A stretch of DNA of 64,000 nt. Origin: DAHUXT01 sp036273675 (GTDB lineage: Bacteria; Chloroflexota; Ktedonobacteria; Ktedonobacterales; JADMIN01). Where the stretch lies: the NCBI GenBank assembly GCA_036273675.1, contig DASUHD010000060.1:1-64000 (forward strand), in the 5' to 3' direction. A program made the translations under genes and the position numbers. The notes under the pieces were generated by a model. The model was not told the DNA's origin and made no database searches. It saw only the letters and a list, made by a program, of their open reading frames with translations. This document shows positions 43,114-51,616 of the stretch, piece by piece (within the stretch, counting starts at the first letter, position 1; each line of letters starts with the position of its first letter).

Positions 43114-43218
43114 CTGAGTTGTGGCGTATTCTAGTCGATACACAGAGGCGAATGTATACTCATAGCGAAAACCGCTGACGTTCGCTGGAAGACGTAAGAA
43201 GGCACACAAAGGCAGGGA

Positions 43219-43908
43219 ATGACAATGCGCGCACTCCACACAGGCGTCCCGCTCCCATCCCCGCGCGCCGCCCTCGTTCGCGCCGGCATAGCAATTGAAG
43301 TGGTGACGGTTGCCTGGATGCTACTTGAGGCGGCGATTGCCATCGGCGCTGGCCTGATCGCCAGGAGCGTGCTGCTCACCGCGTTCGGCCTTGATAGCGT
43401 GATCGAACTGGTGACAGGAGGCGTTCTGCTGTGGCGGCTGGTCACTGAGGCGCGGGGCAGCGCGCTGGATCGCGTCGAGCGTGCAGAGGGGCGGGCCGCA
43501 TGGGTCGCAGGTGTCGCGCTGATTCTGCTGTGCGCCTATATTGTGGCGACCTCGGCGCTTAGTTTGCTGCTGCACGCTCATGCTGAGTCTTCGCCTGTTG
43601 GGATTGGGCTGGCGTTGGTGGCCGTCATCGGCATGCCACTGCTCGCATGGCGCAAGCGTATCATCGCCGCCAGACTGGGAAGCGCCGCGTTGCGTGGCGA
43701 CGCCGCCTGCTCCATCACTTGTGCATATATGGCAGGCGCGCTATTCCTTGGATTGCTGCTCAACGCTGCCTTCGGGTGGTGGTGGGCAGATAGTCTCGCC
43801 GCGCTGGCATTGCTCTACTGGTTGATTCCGGAAGTGCGTGAGGCTATCGAGGGGGCGCGAGCTGGGCGCGCCTCCTGTACGTGTGGCGAAGACGACTGCG
43901 AGGGGTAG
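43219..43908 (+). CDS. Cation-diffusion-facilitator-like membrane protein
   Basis: A 229-residue protein with about six helices. FGLDSVIELVTGG and LRGDAACSITCAYMAG resemble the CDF metal-site helices (Asp-x3 patterns in helices 2 and 5), in the shorter group close to TMEM163-type proteins. The C-terminal tail SCTCGEDDCEG is Cys/acid-rich and could bind metal. There is no C-terminal cytosolic ferredoxin-like domain as in full CDF exporters. It may export a divalent metal; its place after the iron permease supports a metal role weakly. Confidence 0.72.
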   Translation: MTMRALHTGVPLPSPRAALVRAGIAIEVVTVAWMLLEAAIAIGAGLIARSVLLTAFGLDSVIELVTGGVLLWRLVTEARGSALDRVERAEGRAAWVAGVALILLCAYIVATSALSLLLHAHAESSPVGIGLALVAVIGMPLLAWRKRIIAARLGSAALRGDAACSITCAYMAGALFLGLLLNAAFGWWWADSLAALALLYWLIPEVREAIEGARAGRASCTCGEDDCEG

Positions 43909-43947
43909 ATGCCTCCATGCACCATCCCTGGCCTGTGTACTCGCCTG

Positions 43948-44868
43948 CTATTCCTTCACATCGCGGCGGGCGGTCAGCACGATGGCAATGACGGCAAACG
44001 CTATCGCGAAGAGCGCCGTCACCAGCAGGGTATGCCCGCCATCTACCGGAACCAGCGGGGTGCTGAAGCTGAAGTTTGTCGCTGGTGATGCGCGCTGCGG
44101 CAGAATGATCGCTGGCATCGCGTTGAGATTGAGGCCCAGGAAATTGCCAGAGAGCAGGTACCAGAAGTCAGAATTGGTCAGTCGCTGGCCCAGCACTAGA
44201 AAGATGATCGAGAAGTTCTCGGCGGGGTACCAGAGCATCGCCACGCTCAGGCCGATAATCAGCGAGCGCCCGACCACCGTCACCGCCGTCGCCATCAGGA
44301 TCGTGACGCCCAGGCTGAGGAGCGCCAGTAGCACATACGTCCCGGCGTCCGACCAGAACGCGCTGTCCGCCGATTTGAACAGATCCATATTGCCCGCGTT
44401 GACGAGCGAGAGCATTGCCGCCAGCAACAGGTCGAGCAGCAGCGTCGCAATCACCATGCCCAGCGCGATGATGGTGAGCGCGGTGAGCTTGCCAAAAAGC
44501 AGTTGCAACCGTCCCACGCCGCGCCCAAGCAGCACGCGGATCGTTCCGCCGGAGTACTCCATGCCGATCAGTCGCGCCGTCACAATAATCATGAATGCGC
44601 CGCCAAACACCTTGAGTATCAGCATATCGGTACCGAGTGTTTTATAGATCGCCCATGTGGGACTTTGCTCCATGCCTTCCTTGAAGTTGCTTGACAGTTC
44701 GACGAGATAGGGCAGGCAAATCGCTCCAAGCAGCAGCACGGCAAGAACCCAGGTACTAATCTGGCGCGAGACCTTAAAGAGTTCGCCGCGCACGATACCG
44801 GGAAAGCTGGGCCGCGCCGAGTAGACCTGCGTCGAGGTTGGCGCGGGAACAGAAACAGCGGTACTCAT
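43948..44868 (-). CDS. ABC-2 type transporter permease (copy 2)
   Basis: About 306 residues, six helices. Starts with a cytosolic segment (FPGIVRGELFKVSRQISTWV), then the long extracytoplasmic loop and EYSGGTIRVLL, a typical ABC-2 permease feature after helix 2. It is closely similar in sequence to the next upstream gene (44978), in places nearly identical in DNA, so they arose by duplication. ATG 44868 follows CGGGAGG. It ends the operon ATPase-permease-permease. Likely forms the membrane channel of an export ABC transporter. Confidence 0.88.
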   Translation of the reverse strand: MSTAVSVPAPTSTQVYSARPSFPGIVRGELFKVSRQISTWVLAVLLLGAICLPYLVELSSNFKEGMEQSPTWAIYKTLGTDMLILKVFGGAFMIIVTARLIGMEYSGGTIRVLLGRGVGRLQLLFGKLTALTIIALGMVIATLLLDLLLAAMLSLVNAGNMDLFKSADSAFWSDAGTYVLLALLSLGVTILMATAVTVVGRSLIIGLSVAMLWYPAENFSIIFLVLGQRLTNSDFWYLLSGNFLGLNLNAMPAIILPQRASPATNFSFSTPLVPVDGGHTLLVTALFAIAFAVIAIVLTARRDVKE

Positions 44869-44910
44869 CAATCCTCCCGAGACTACGAAAAATCTTGAAG
44901 TGTGGCGGCT

Positions 44911-44949
44911 GCCCCCTCCCCTAGTCCCTCCCCCAGAGGGAGAGGGGAG
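44911..44949. repeat. CCCCTCCC-type hairpin between the two permeases
   Basis: CCCCCTCCCC, TCCCTC, GAGGGA and AGGGG segments can form nested stems. Same kind of element as at 19238 and 55654. Confidence 0.55.
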
Positions 44950-44977
44950 CAAGAGCCGCCTTCAGTGACGCTGGCTT

Positions 44978-45907
44978 CTACTCCTTCACATCGCGGCGGG
45001 CAGTCAGCACAATCGCGACGACCGCGAAGACGATGGCCCAGAGCGCCGTCACCAGCAGCGTGTGGCCGCCATCCACCGGTACCAGCGGCGTCTGGAAGTT
45101 GATAGACGCCGCCAGCGCGGCCCGTGGTGGCAGAATGGCCGCCGCCATCGCGTTGAGGTTCAGTCCCAGGAAATCGCCGGAGAGCAGCGTCCAGAAGTTA
45201 CTGTTCGTCAGTCGGAAGCCCAGGAAGAGGAACAGCACAGAGATGTTCTCAGCGGGGTACCAGAGCAACGAGACAGCAACCCCGAAGGCCAGCGAGCGCC
45301 CGACCACCGTCACCGCCGTCGCCATCAGGATTGTGACGCCCAGGCTGAGGAGCGCCAGTAGCAGATATGTCCCGGCATCCGACCAGAAGACGCTGGTCGC
45401 CGATTTGAAGAGGTCCAGATTGCCGACCGTGGCCAATAGCAGAACGACCGTCAACAGCAGATCGAGCAGCAGCGTCACGGCGACGATGCCCAGCGCGATG
45501 AGCGCAAGCGCGGTCAGCTTGCCGAAAAGCAACTGGAGCCGCCCGACCCCGCGTGAGAGCAGCACGCGAATCGTTCCGCCGGAATACTCCATGCCGATCA
45601 GCCGCGCCGTCACGATGATGATGAGGGCGCCGCCGAACACCTTGAGTATCACCATGTCCACGCCGAGGACACTGTAGAGTGCACTCATCGGGTCGTCGCG
45701 CACCTCGGTCTTGATGCGCCCACTTCCCAGCAGGACGAGGTAGGGCAGACAAATAGCGCCAAGGTAGAGCACGGCAAGCACCCAGGTGCTGATTTGGCGC
45801 GAGACTTTGAAGACTTCGCCGCGCACGATGCCGACAAAACTGGGCCGTGCGCTATGCAACCGCGTTGCGGCGGGCGCGGATGGGGTTATAGCAACTGCGT
45901 TACTCAT
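44978..45907 (-). CDS. ABC-2 type transporter permease (copy 1)
   Basis: A 309-residue, six-helix permease sharing architecture and long identical motifs with its neighbour (PGIVRGE/VGIVRGE start, EYSGGTIRVLL, VPVDGGHTLLVTAL end). Its ATG overlaps the stop of the ATPase gene (ATGA), so they are translationally coupled. The two permeases may form a heterodimer, as in other ABC-2 exporters with paired permeases. Substrate unknown; context with a two-component system suggests drug or peptide stress. Confidence 0.88.
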   Translation of the reverse strand: MSNAVAITPSAPAATRLHSARPSFVGIVRGEVFKVSRQISTWVLAVLYLGAICLPYLVLLGSGRIKTEVRDDPMSALYSVLGVDMVILKVFGGALIIIVTARLIGMEYSGGTIRVLLSRGVGRLQLLFGKLTALALIALGIVAVTLLLDLLLTVVLLLATVGNLDLFKSATSVFWSDAGTYLLLALLSLGVTILMATAVTVVGRSLAFGVAVSLLWYPAENISVLFLFLGFRLTNSNFWTLLSGDFLGLNLNAMAAAILPPRAALAASINFQTPLVPVDGGHTLLVTALWAIVFAVVAIVLTARRDVKE

Positions 45908-46878
45908 TGCGCGTCTCCTGAATTGGAGTTGGTGAGGCGCAGGAAGATTTGCTCCAGATCTTGCGCCTGCGGGGCTAGTGTTTCTGGCGCGAAGCCAGCG
46001 TGAATCAGGAAGAGGTTGAGATCGCGTCCATGGCCATCTGGCGCGGCGGTAATCAGCATGCCCTGCTCATCCAGCCGGGCATCGTGGCCCCACGGCTGCG
46101 CGCGCACCAGCGCCAGCGCCTCGCGCGCGTGGGCAGGTTCCAACTGCACCGCGAACTCGCCATGCCCTTTGACCAGCTCCTCAATCGTCGTCTCGGTCAC
46201 GAGCCGTCCCTGGTCGAGGATGGCGACGCGCGTGCATATCTGGCGCACCTCGGTGAGCACGTGACTGGAGATGAAGATGGTCTTGCCAGCGGCAGCCAGC
46301 GTACGCAGCAGATCGCGCATCTCGACGATGCCCGCCGGGTCGAGGCCGTTGGCCGGCTCGTCCAGCACCAGTACGTCTGGGTCTTGCAGCAGCGCCATCG
46401 CCACGCCGAGGCGCTGCTTCATGCCCAGCGAGTACGTCTTGACCTTATCGCGCTCGCGGCCCTTCAGCCGCACCAATTCGAGCACCTCGTCGATGCGCGA
46501 CTCTGGCACACCACCCAGCACCGAGCCGACCGCGCGCAGGTTGTCGCGCCCGGACATATAGAGGTAGAGCGCCGGAGTCTCGACCAGCGCGCCCACCCGT
46601 GGCAGCACCTCCGCGCTATCGGTGGCGATATCGTGGCCGAGGATTTCGACGCTGCCGCTGGTGGGCGTAATCAGGTGGAGCATCATGCGGATGGTGGTGG
46701 TCTTGCCCGCGCCATTCGGCCCCAGGAAGCCGAAGATGTCGCCGCGATAGACCTCCAGGTTGAGTGTGTTGACGGCCAGCCGTTCGCCATACTGCTTGGT
46801 CAGGCCGTGCGTGCGGATCGCGACCTCGCCGCTGGCGCCTGTCGCTCGTGGGGTTGTTGCGCTCATGGTATTGACCAT
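45904..46878 (-). CDS. ABC transporter ATP-binding protein
   Basis: About 324 residues. Walker A GPNGAGKTTT, Q-loop region, signature YSLGMKQRLGVA, Walker B VLVLDEPANGLDP and the His switch SSHVL are all present, with a C-terminal 90-residue accessory domain as in drug/antibiotic exporters of the DrrA/BcrA type. ATG 46878 has AAAGG nine bases before it. Drives the two permeases next to it. The promoter region has an operator shared with the response regulator gene at 47958. Confidence 0.93.
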   Translation of the reverse strand: MVNTMSATTPRATGASGEVAIRTHGLTKQYGERLAVNTLNLEVYRGDIFGFLGPNGAGKTTTIRMMLHLITPTSGSVEILGHDIATDSAEVLPRVGALVETPALYLYMSGRDNLRAVGSVLGGVPESRIDEVLELVRLKGRERDKVKTYSLGMKQRLGVAMALLQDPDVLVLDEPANGLDPAGIVEMRDLLRTLAAAGKTIFISSHVLTEVRQICTRVAILDQGRLVTETTIEELVKGHGEFAVQLEPAHAREALALVRAQPWGHDARLDEQGMLITAAPDGHGRDLNLFLIHAGFAPETLAPQAQDLEQIFLRLTNSNSGDAQ

Positions 46879-46913
46879 CGAGTCATGCCTTTCCAGTGTT
46901 TTCGTGGTGTGTG

Positions 46914-46928
46914 ACGTTGTGACAACGT
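46914..46928. promoter_or_regulatory. Palindrome ACGTTGTGACAACGT in the exporter leader
   Basis: A perfect 7-bp inverted repeat around one base, between the predicted promoter and the start of the ABC gene. Similar half-sites (ACAACG ... CGTTGT, 47804-47823) flank the operator at 47821. Could be an operator or an mRNA hairpin. Confidence 0.4.
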
Positions 46929-46972
46929 TCGCGTCGTGCGAGTGCGTCGTGGGTTCTTTCTCGCGCACCTCT

Positions 46973-47027
46973 ATGATAACGGGCAGTTGTCACGACCGTA
47001 TCGCGCGCCTGTCGCAACTTTGTCGCA
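46973..47027 (-). promoter_or_regulatory. Exporter promoter with four 11-bp-phased operator repeats
   Basis: Reading the plus strand from 46988: TGTCACGACCG, TATCGCGCGCC, TGTCGCAACTT, TGTCGCA - four TnTCrC units exactly 11 bp apart. A possible -10 (TATCAT, minus strand) is at 46973-46978, so the repeats cover its -35 region. The same four-unit array stands upstream of the response regulator gene at 47821, suggesting that regulator binds here. Phased direct repeats of this kind are typical OmpR-family sites. Confidence 0.65.
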
Positions 47028-47071
47028 GCCAATCAGTAAATGTGAGGGGTGGTATTTGGGGAGGGCAATCT

Positions 47072-47174
47072 CGGCCTTGAAAGACCGGAGGAAGAGCGCA
47101 AAAGGCTTGTAAGCCTGTTAGAATCACTCGGCGACCGAGCTTGCCGCACAGCATTGAGACGGCCATTTATGGCC
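47072..47174. repeat. Cluster of four short hairpins
   Basis: CGGCCTT-GA-AAGACCG (47072-47087), AGGCT-TGTA-AGCCT (47103-47116), CTCGG-CGA-CCGAG (47127-47139) and GGCCAT-TT-ATGGCC (47161-47174). A similar cluster of short-loop stems is found at 50495-50738. No coding frame fits; a structured RNA or repeat element is possible. Confidence 0.5.
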
Positions 47175-47191
47175 ACGAAGGGCGAGCGCCA

Positions 47192-47734
47192 TCACGACGC
47201 CCGGCGCGCGGAGAGCGCCGCCAGCCAGCGATCCGCCGCAGGGCCAAGCAACTTGCGCGCCTCGTCTGGCGTCACATAGCGGAAGCCGTCGATCTCGATG
47301 CCATCAACAATGGGTGCGCCATGGAGGATAGCGGTGTAGTAGAGGGTCAGGTGTTGCCCCCGCGGCCACGCTTCGGCATGGATCAGCGAACCGACAGATG
47401 CCTCGACACCCAGCTCTTCGCGTAGCTCGCGCACCAGCGCCTCCTCGGGATGTTCGCCCCTGCCGATCAAGCCGCCGGGCAGGCCCCAGGGATATTTGCG
47501 ATAGGTATGATGCGCCACCAGCAGCCGCCCCTGCTCATCCTGCGCCAGCGCGCAGACACCCACCGAGACCCGCGACATCCGCAACCGTAGCGCCAGCCGC
47601 TTCAGCCTGCCGGGGAGCACCCGCCAGAGACCCACAAGTCGGCCAAGCGCCATCCGCCTCATTCTGGCGCGTATCGGTATGATAGGCGGCGGCGGTGTAT
47701 TTTGTCGCGATGATGTGTCTGGTGCGTTGATCAT
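47192..47734 (-). CDS. Nudix hydrolase
   Basis: A 180-residue protein with a Nudix box GLIGRGEHPEEALVREL then REELGV, matching G-x5-E-x7-REUxEExGU, the Mg-binding catalytic helix that hydrolyses nucleoside diphosphate derivatives. The N-terminal 45 residues are Pro/Arg-rich. Substrate unknown. GGAG lies five bases before the ATG. The start faces the response-regulator promoter and its operator at 47821-47860, so it could share that control. Confidence 0.9.
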   Translation of the reverse strand: MINAPDTSSRQNTPPPPIIPIRARMRRMALGRLVGLWRVLPGRLKRLALRLRMSRVSVGVCALAQDEQGRLLVAHHTYRKYPWGLPGGLIGRGEHPEEALVRELREELGVEASVGSLIHAEAWPRGQHLTLYYTAILHGAPIVDGIEIDGFRYVTPDEARKLLGPAADRWLAALSARRAS

Positions 47735-47820
47735 GCTGGCTCCTGAATTGGACTGGACACGCTGCTCCTTTATAGAGGACGATAGCGGTATATGCGATGT
47801 TCTACAACGTATGACGCCGT

Positions 47821-47860
47821 TGTCACCGGACTATCGCCAAAGTGTCGCAAGTCTGTCGCA
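47821..47860 (+). promoter_or_regulatory. Four 11-bp-phased operator repeats before the response regulator
   Basis: TGTCACCGGAC, TATCGCCAAAG, TGTCGCAAGTC, TGTCGCA: the same order of units and spacing as at 46988-47027. The site lies between the divergent Nudix gene and the response regulator gene, about 50 bp above a TATAAT. Indicates autoregulation of the regulator and control of the exporter. Confidence 0.7.
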
Positions 47861-47886
47861 ATGTGGCGGTATGGCCATAGCGGAAG

Positions 47887-47915
47887 CTTCGTTTGCCCAC
47901 TCTCATGCATATAAT
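47887..47915 (+). promoter_or_regulatory. Promoter of the two-component operon
   Basis: A perfect -10 TATAAT at 47910-47915, 43 bp before the ATG, with only a weak -35 (CTTCGT at 47887, 17-bp spacer). A weak -35 fits activation from the operator upstream. Confidence 0.55.
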
Positions 47916-47957
47916 GTCGAAAGGTCTACGAACGAACGGGGTGCGAGGGTAGCAATC

Positions 47958-48668
47958 ATGGCGACAATTCTACTGGTGGAGGACGCGCGCGAGCTGGCCG
48001 CGGTGGTCGTGCGCGAGCTGGAGGCGGCGGGCTACCGTGTGCGGCACGAGGCCGACGGTCGCGCCGCGCTGGCCGCGCACGTAAGCGTCTCGCCCGATCT
48101 CGTCATCCTCGACTGGATGCTACCCGGCATGGATGGCCTGGAAGTGCTGCGGCAGATTCGCCAGATGGCGCCGACACCCGTGCTGATGCTGACGGCGCGC
48201 AGCGAGGAGACGGACCGTGTCGTCGGGTTGGAGGTAGGCGCAGACGACTACCTGACCAAGCCATTCAGCATGCGCGAGTTGATCGCACGCGTGCGGGCGC
48301 TGCTTCGGCGACAGGAGTTGCTGCGGCAGATGTTGGCGGCTGATCGCGATGTCGCTTCCGAGACGCTGACACGCGGGGCGCTCCGGCTGGATGCCGCCTC
48401 GCACCTGGCGACACTGGAGGGCGAGCCGCTCGATCTCAGCCCGACAGAGTTCGCCCTGCTCCACCTGCTGATGCGCAGCCCTGGACGCGCCTTCAGCCGC
48501 ACCTACCTGCTCGAAACGATCTGGCGCGAGTCCTACATCGGCGGCGACCGTTCGGTGGACAACGTCGTCTTGCGGCTGCGGAAGAAGCTCGGCGCGCTCG
48601 GTGAGGAGATCGAGACGGTATGGTCCATCGGCTATCGGCTTCGGCCCGAACAGGAAGGCGCCCTATGA
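47958..48668 (+). CDS. OmpR-family response regulator
   Basis: A 236-residue regulator. Receiver domain: acidic pair in LVEDARELA, phospho-acceptor Asp in VILDWMLPGMDG (about residue 52), Thr in MLTARS and Lys in TKPFSMRELIARVRALLRR. The C-terminal winged helix (about residues 135-232) includes LSPTEFALLHLLMRSPGRAFSR and VDNVVLRLRKKLG. ATG 47958 with GAGGG eight bases before; the 93-residue longer frame runs through the promoter and operator and is rejected. Overlaps the kinase gene (ATGA). Probably binds the 11-bp repeats at 47821 and 46988. Confidence 0.95.
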   Translation: MATILLVEDARELAAVVVRELEAAGYRVRHEADGRAALAAHVSVSPDLVILDWMLPGMDGLEVLRQIRQMAPTPVLMLTARSEETDRVVGLEVGADDYLTKPFSMRELIARVRALLRRQELLRQMLAADRDVASETLTRGALRLDAASHLATLEGEPLDLSPTEFALLHLLMRSPGRAFSRTYLLETIWRESYIGGDRSVDNVVLRLRKKLGALGEEIETVWSIGYRLRPEQEGAL

Positions 48669-50488
48669 GACCGATGAGACCGATGGAACAGGCCGCGCAT
48701 CAGGTGGATCAGTTACGCATATGGTTAGCGCGAGGTGGGTCGTGGGGGCGCGATGAGTGGGTGCGGCTGCGGCCACAGATTGCGCTGGTGTGGCGCTTCA
48801 TTCGGGAGCGGTGGAAGACGCTCTGGCTACAGACGCACCCAGCGCAGGCCGTTGCCGAGGCGCTGATACCACAGGCGCTGGCGCTGGTCTGGGCTCTCGT
48901 CATCATAACATCACAATTCGGAGGCGGAGTTGGGCCGGTCTATGGACGAATCATCGTCGCCGTCTTCATCAGTGGCGTCGCCAGCTTGCTCTGGGCCGCC
49001 TTTCGGATGCGGCTGGCGGAGCGTTGGCGCCGTCGCCTCCTGATCAACCTTGCCGCCGCGTTCGTGCTGGCCATCGCGCCCACGATCATTCTCTCGCTGC
49101 TGGTACATACGACACTTTCTGGGGCGCCGCCAGCGCAAATCAGACAGGCGTCCGCACGAAGCGCGGCCGTCGACTTTTTGCTTTCCCGCTACTCGCTACT
49201 CTGGCTGCTGGTGCTGGCCGGGGCTTTTCTCTTCGTGCGAACAGGTATCTCGCTGTTGGTGTGGTGGAATCGCCTGCGCCGCCGCAGTCTGGTCTGGTCG
49301 CTGACCAATGCGCACCTGCTGGTGGTGGTTATCGGCTCCGGAGCGCTCTTTGGGTTCATCGTGCTCACGGAAGTCTCCTTCACCCACAGCATCGAGCCGC
49401 AGATTCTGCCAATCCTGGTTCTCATGGGCATTCTGACCGTGATTGCCGTGCTGGTTGTCTTACCGCCGTCGCTGCTCTTCTCCTATATCTTCGCCCGCCG
49501 CACCACCCGTCGTCTGCGCAAACTAACCACTGCCACGAACACGCTCCGCGCGGGCGACTATAGCGTGCGCGTGCCAGTTGAGGGCGCCGACGAGGTGGCG
49601 CAGCTTCAGGCGAATTTCAACGCGATGGCGACGGACCTGGCAGCGGCGGTGCGCGATCTGGAGGCCGAGCGCGATACCGTCTCACATCTGCTGGATGCGC
49701 GACGCGAATTGGTAGCCAGCGTCTCGCACGAGTTACGTACACCCGTGAGCACCCTGCGCGGCTATCTAGAGTCGGCTCGCGCACGCTGGGACGCGAACGA
49801 CGCCCCGCCCACCTCGCTCCGGCACGATCTGGATATCATGGAGCACGAGACACGGCGGCTTCAGACGTTGATCGAAGACCTGTTTACGCTCTCACGCGCC
49901 GAGGTGAGTAAGCTCGAACTACGCTGCGTCCCGGCGGATGTCGGAGACGAGGTGCGGAAGATCGCCGAGACAGTGGCGCCGCTGGCGTGGCAGTCGGGGC
50001 GGGTGGAGGTCGTCGCGGAGGTAGCGCCAGATTTGCCGCTGGCGCTGGTAGATAGCAACCGGCTGAACCAGGTCTTGCAGAACCTGCTGCACAACGGCAT
50101 TCGCCACACGCCGCCCGGCGGAATCGTCGCCATTTCGGCGTCGGCTGATGCGAAGCGCGTGCTGCTCCAGGTGAAGGATACCGGCGAGGGCATCGCTGCG
50201 GACGACCTGCCTCATATCTGGGAACGCTTCTATCGCAGCGACCGCGCGCGAATGCAGTCGGCCAGCGGGTCGGGGCTGGGGCTGGCGCTGGTAAAGGAGC
50301 TGACAGAGGCGATGGGAGGCGGCGTCTCGGTCGAGAGCACGCCCGGCAAGGGTTCGTGCTTCACAGTGGCCGTCCCGCGCGCAACCGACCTTACTCCTAG
50401 CTCTTCAGCTGCTCGCCAGCGGAAGCCGCCATCCGCGCGCCCCACGCCTGCGCTGGCCAGGGCTACCAAGCCAGCGCGGACGACGTGA
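48665..50488 (+). CDS. Sensor histidine kinase with six membrane helices
   Basis: About 607 residues. The N-terminal 285 residues hold about six membrane helices with short outer loops, so signals are probably sensed within or at the membrane. Then HAMP (FARRTTRRLRKLTTATNTLR), the His domain SVSHELRTPVSTLRGYL (His at about residue 355), and the ATPase domain with NLLHNGIRHTPPGG (N box), VKDTGEGIAADDLPHIWERF (G1/F) and SGSGLGLALVKEL (G2). Starts inside the regulator stop codon. Likely senses a compound exported by the neighbouring ABC system; this is inference from the shared operator. Confidence 0.93.
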   Translation: MRPMRPMEQAAHQVDQLRIWLARGGSWGRDEWVRLRPQIALVWRFIRERWKTLWLQTHPAQAVAEALIPQALALVWALVIITSQFGGGVGPVYGRIIVAVFISGVASLLWAAFRMRLAERWRRRLLINLAAAFVLAIAPTIILSLLVHTTLSGAPPAQIRQASARSAAVDFLLSRYSLLWLLVLAGAFLFVRTGISLLVWWNRLRRRSLVWSLTNAHLLVVVIGSGALFGFIVLTEVSFTHSIEPQILPILVLMGILTVIAVLVVLPPSLLFSYIFARRTTRRLRKLTTATNTLRAGDYSVRVPVEGADEVAQLQANFNAMATDLAAAVRDLEAERDTVSHLLDARRELVASVSHELRTPVSTLRGYLESARARWDANDAPPTSLRHDLDIMEHETRRLQTLIEDLFTLSRAEVSKLELRCVPADVGDEVRKIAETVAPLAWQSGRVEVVAEVAPDLPLALVDSNRLNQVLQNLLHNGIRHTPPGGIVAISASADAKRVLLQVKDTGEGIAADDLPHIWERFYRSDRARMQSASGSGLGLALVKELTEAMGGGVSVESTPGKGSCFTVAVPRATDLTPSSSAARQRKPPSARPTPALARATKPARTT

Positions 50489-50494
50489 AGGCTG

Positions 50495-50738
50495 GCGACT
50501 GAAGTCGCGCCTGAATGGCCTCGCTTTGCTGCGCTCGCTCCGCCACAAAACCCGCCTGCGCGGGTTATCCAGAGCCTGCCCGCAGATAACGCGCCGATGG
50601 GCGAGAAACAGGTACTCTCTCGCGGGGACACTTGATAAATGATAGCAACAGCGCTGCGAGGGATAAAGTCTGGGCAGTCCGCGTAGGCGGACTTGGTGGC
50701 CGAACGCAGTAAGGCCGTTTAGGCGCGGTTTTAACCGC
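50495..50738. repeat. Cluster of four short-loop hairpins after the kinase gene
   Basis: GCGAC-TGAA-GTCGC (50495-50508), AACCCGC-CTGC-GCGGGTT (50549-50566), GTCCGC-GTAG-GCGGAC (50677-50692) and GCGGTT-TT-AACCGC (50725-50738). The 344 bases between the kinase and the CHAP-like gene consist mainly of these. The first may act as a terminator stem, but none has a T-run. Confidence 0.55.
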
Positions 50739-50832
50739 CCGCGCTTCCCCCAACTCGCGGAAAACGACGAAGGGCGCGCTTCCTCATAAAGCACGCCCCC
50801 ATACGCTCTGACCTGGACTGGTAGCTCGCCAG

Positions 50833-51600
50833 CTACGAAATGAAGGTGACTCCGGCTCCGACGTGGATGTAGCGATAGCTGACCTTCTGCCAGCCAGCGC
50901 CACGCCAGGTGAAGTTCATCTCGGTGATGAGCACCCAGTAGTGATCGGGCGCTACCGCAACGACCTGCGCCCAGTGACCATCTCTGCTCGCGCCCTGAAC
51001 GCCACCGTTGAAGTGGACCACCGCGCCCGGTGTTGGCCTGGATGAGTGGCGATATTCGCGGCCCCAGAGGATGTCGGGCTGTCGCGGGTGGAGCACCTCA
51101 GGCCACCAGTTGCACCAGCCGAAGCCGGAGCGCTTCACATAGTTGGCCGGGTTCACGCGATAGACGCCCGCATAGCAACTGACGGGGACCGTCCACTGGC
51201 TGATGTGCGCCGGGAACATATAGGAACTGCGGCATGGCTGGCCAGCGGTGTTGCTGCCAGTGACCTTCACAGCCGAGGCGCTGGGCTTGCTGGCAGCGCT
51301 GGAGGTTCCGCCGGTCGAGGCCGCGTTGGGGACCCACGAAGGGTTGTCAGAGACAAGTCGGCTGCCACTACGGTGCCAGTGTCCGGTGCAGTGATAGGTT
51401 CCGTTGGCCCAGCCGTAGCAGAGCATGCCATTCGCGACGTAGTACCCGCGCTGATAGTGCAGACTGCTCGCCGCATCAGCCGTTGGCATCGAGCCACTGG
51501 CTCCGAGTGCCGCTACGAACGCCGCTCCCAGAAGCGCTGCTCCGAACAGCATGCGCGCGCGGGACAGACGGCCAGTCAGTACAGTAGAAAAATGCGCCAA
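50833..51600 (-). CDS. Secreted CHAP-like protein (possible peptidoglycan amidase/peptidase)
   Basis: About 255 residues: signal peptide (RARMLFGAALLGAAFVAAL, cleavage near ADA), a region with paired Cys and aromatic residues, a Ser/Thr/Ala linker, and a C-terminal domain in which GWCNWWPEVLHP gives a Cys, PTPGAVVHFNGG a turn and GHWAQVVAVAPDHYWVLITEMNF the His and Glu: the order Cys-His-Glu/Asn of CHAP (NlpC/P60-like) hydrolases. So an exported cell-wall enzyme is likely. TTG 51600 is the start, with GAGAGGGG seven bases before it. Divergence from standard CHAP makes the activity uncertain. Confidence 0.7.
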   Translation of the reverse strand: MAHFSTVLTGRLSRARMLFGAALLGAAFVAALGASGSMPTADAASSLHYQRGYYVANGMLCYGWANGTYHCTGHWHRSGSRLVSDNPSWVPNAASTGGTSSAASKPSASAVKVTGSNTAGQPCRSSYMFPAHISQWTVPVSCYAGVYRVNPANYVKRSGFGWCNWWPEVLHPRQPDILWGREYRHSSRPTPGAVVHFNGGVQGASRDGHWAQVVAVAPDHYWVLITEMNFTWRGAGWQKVSYRYIHVGAGVTFIS

Positions 51601-51616
51601 GATAGTACCCCTCTCG

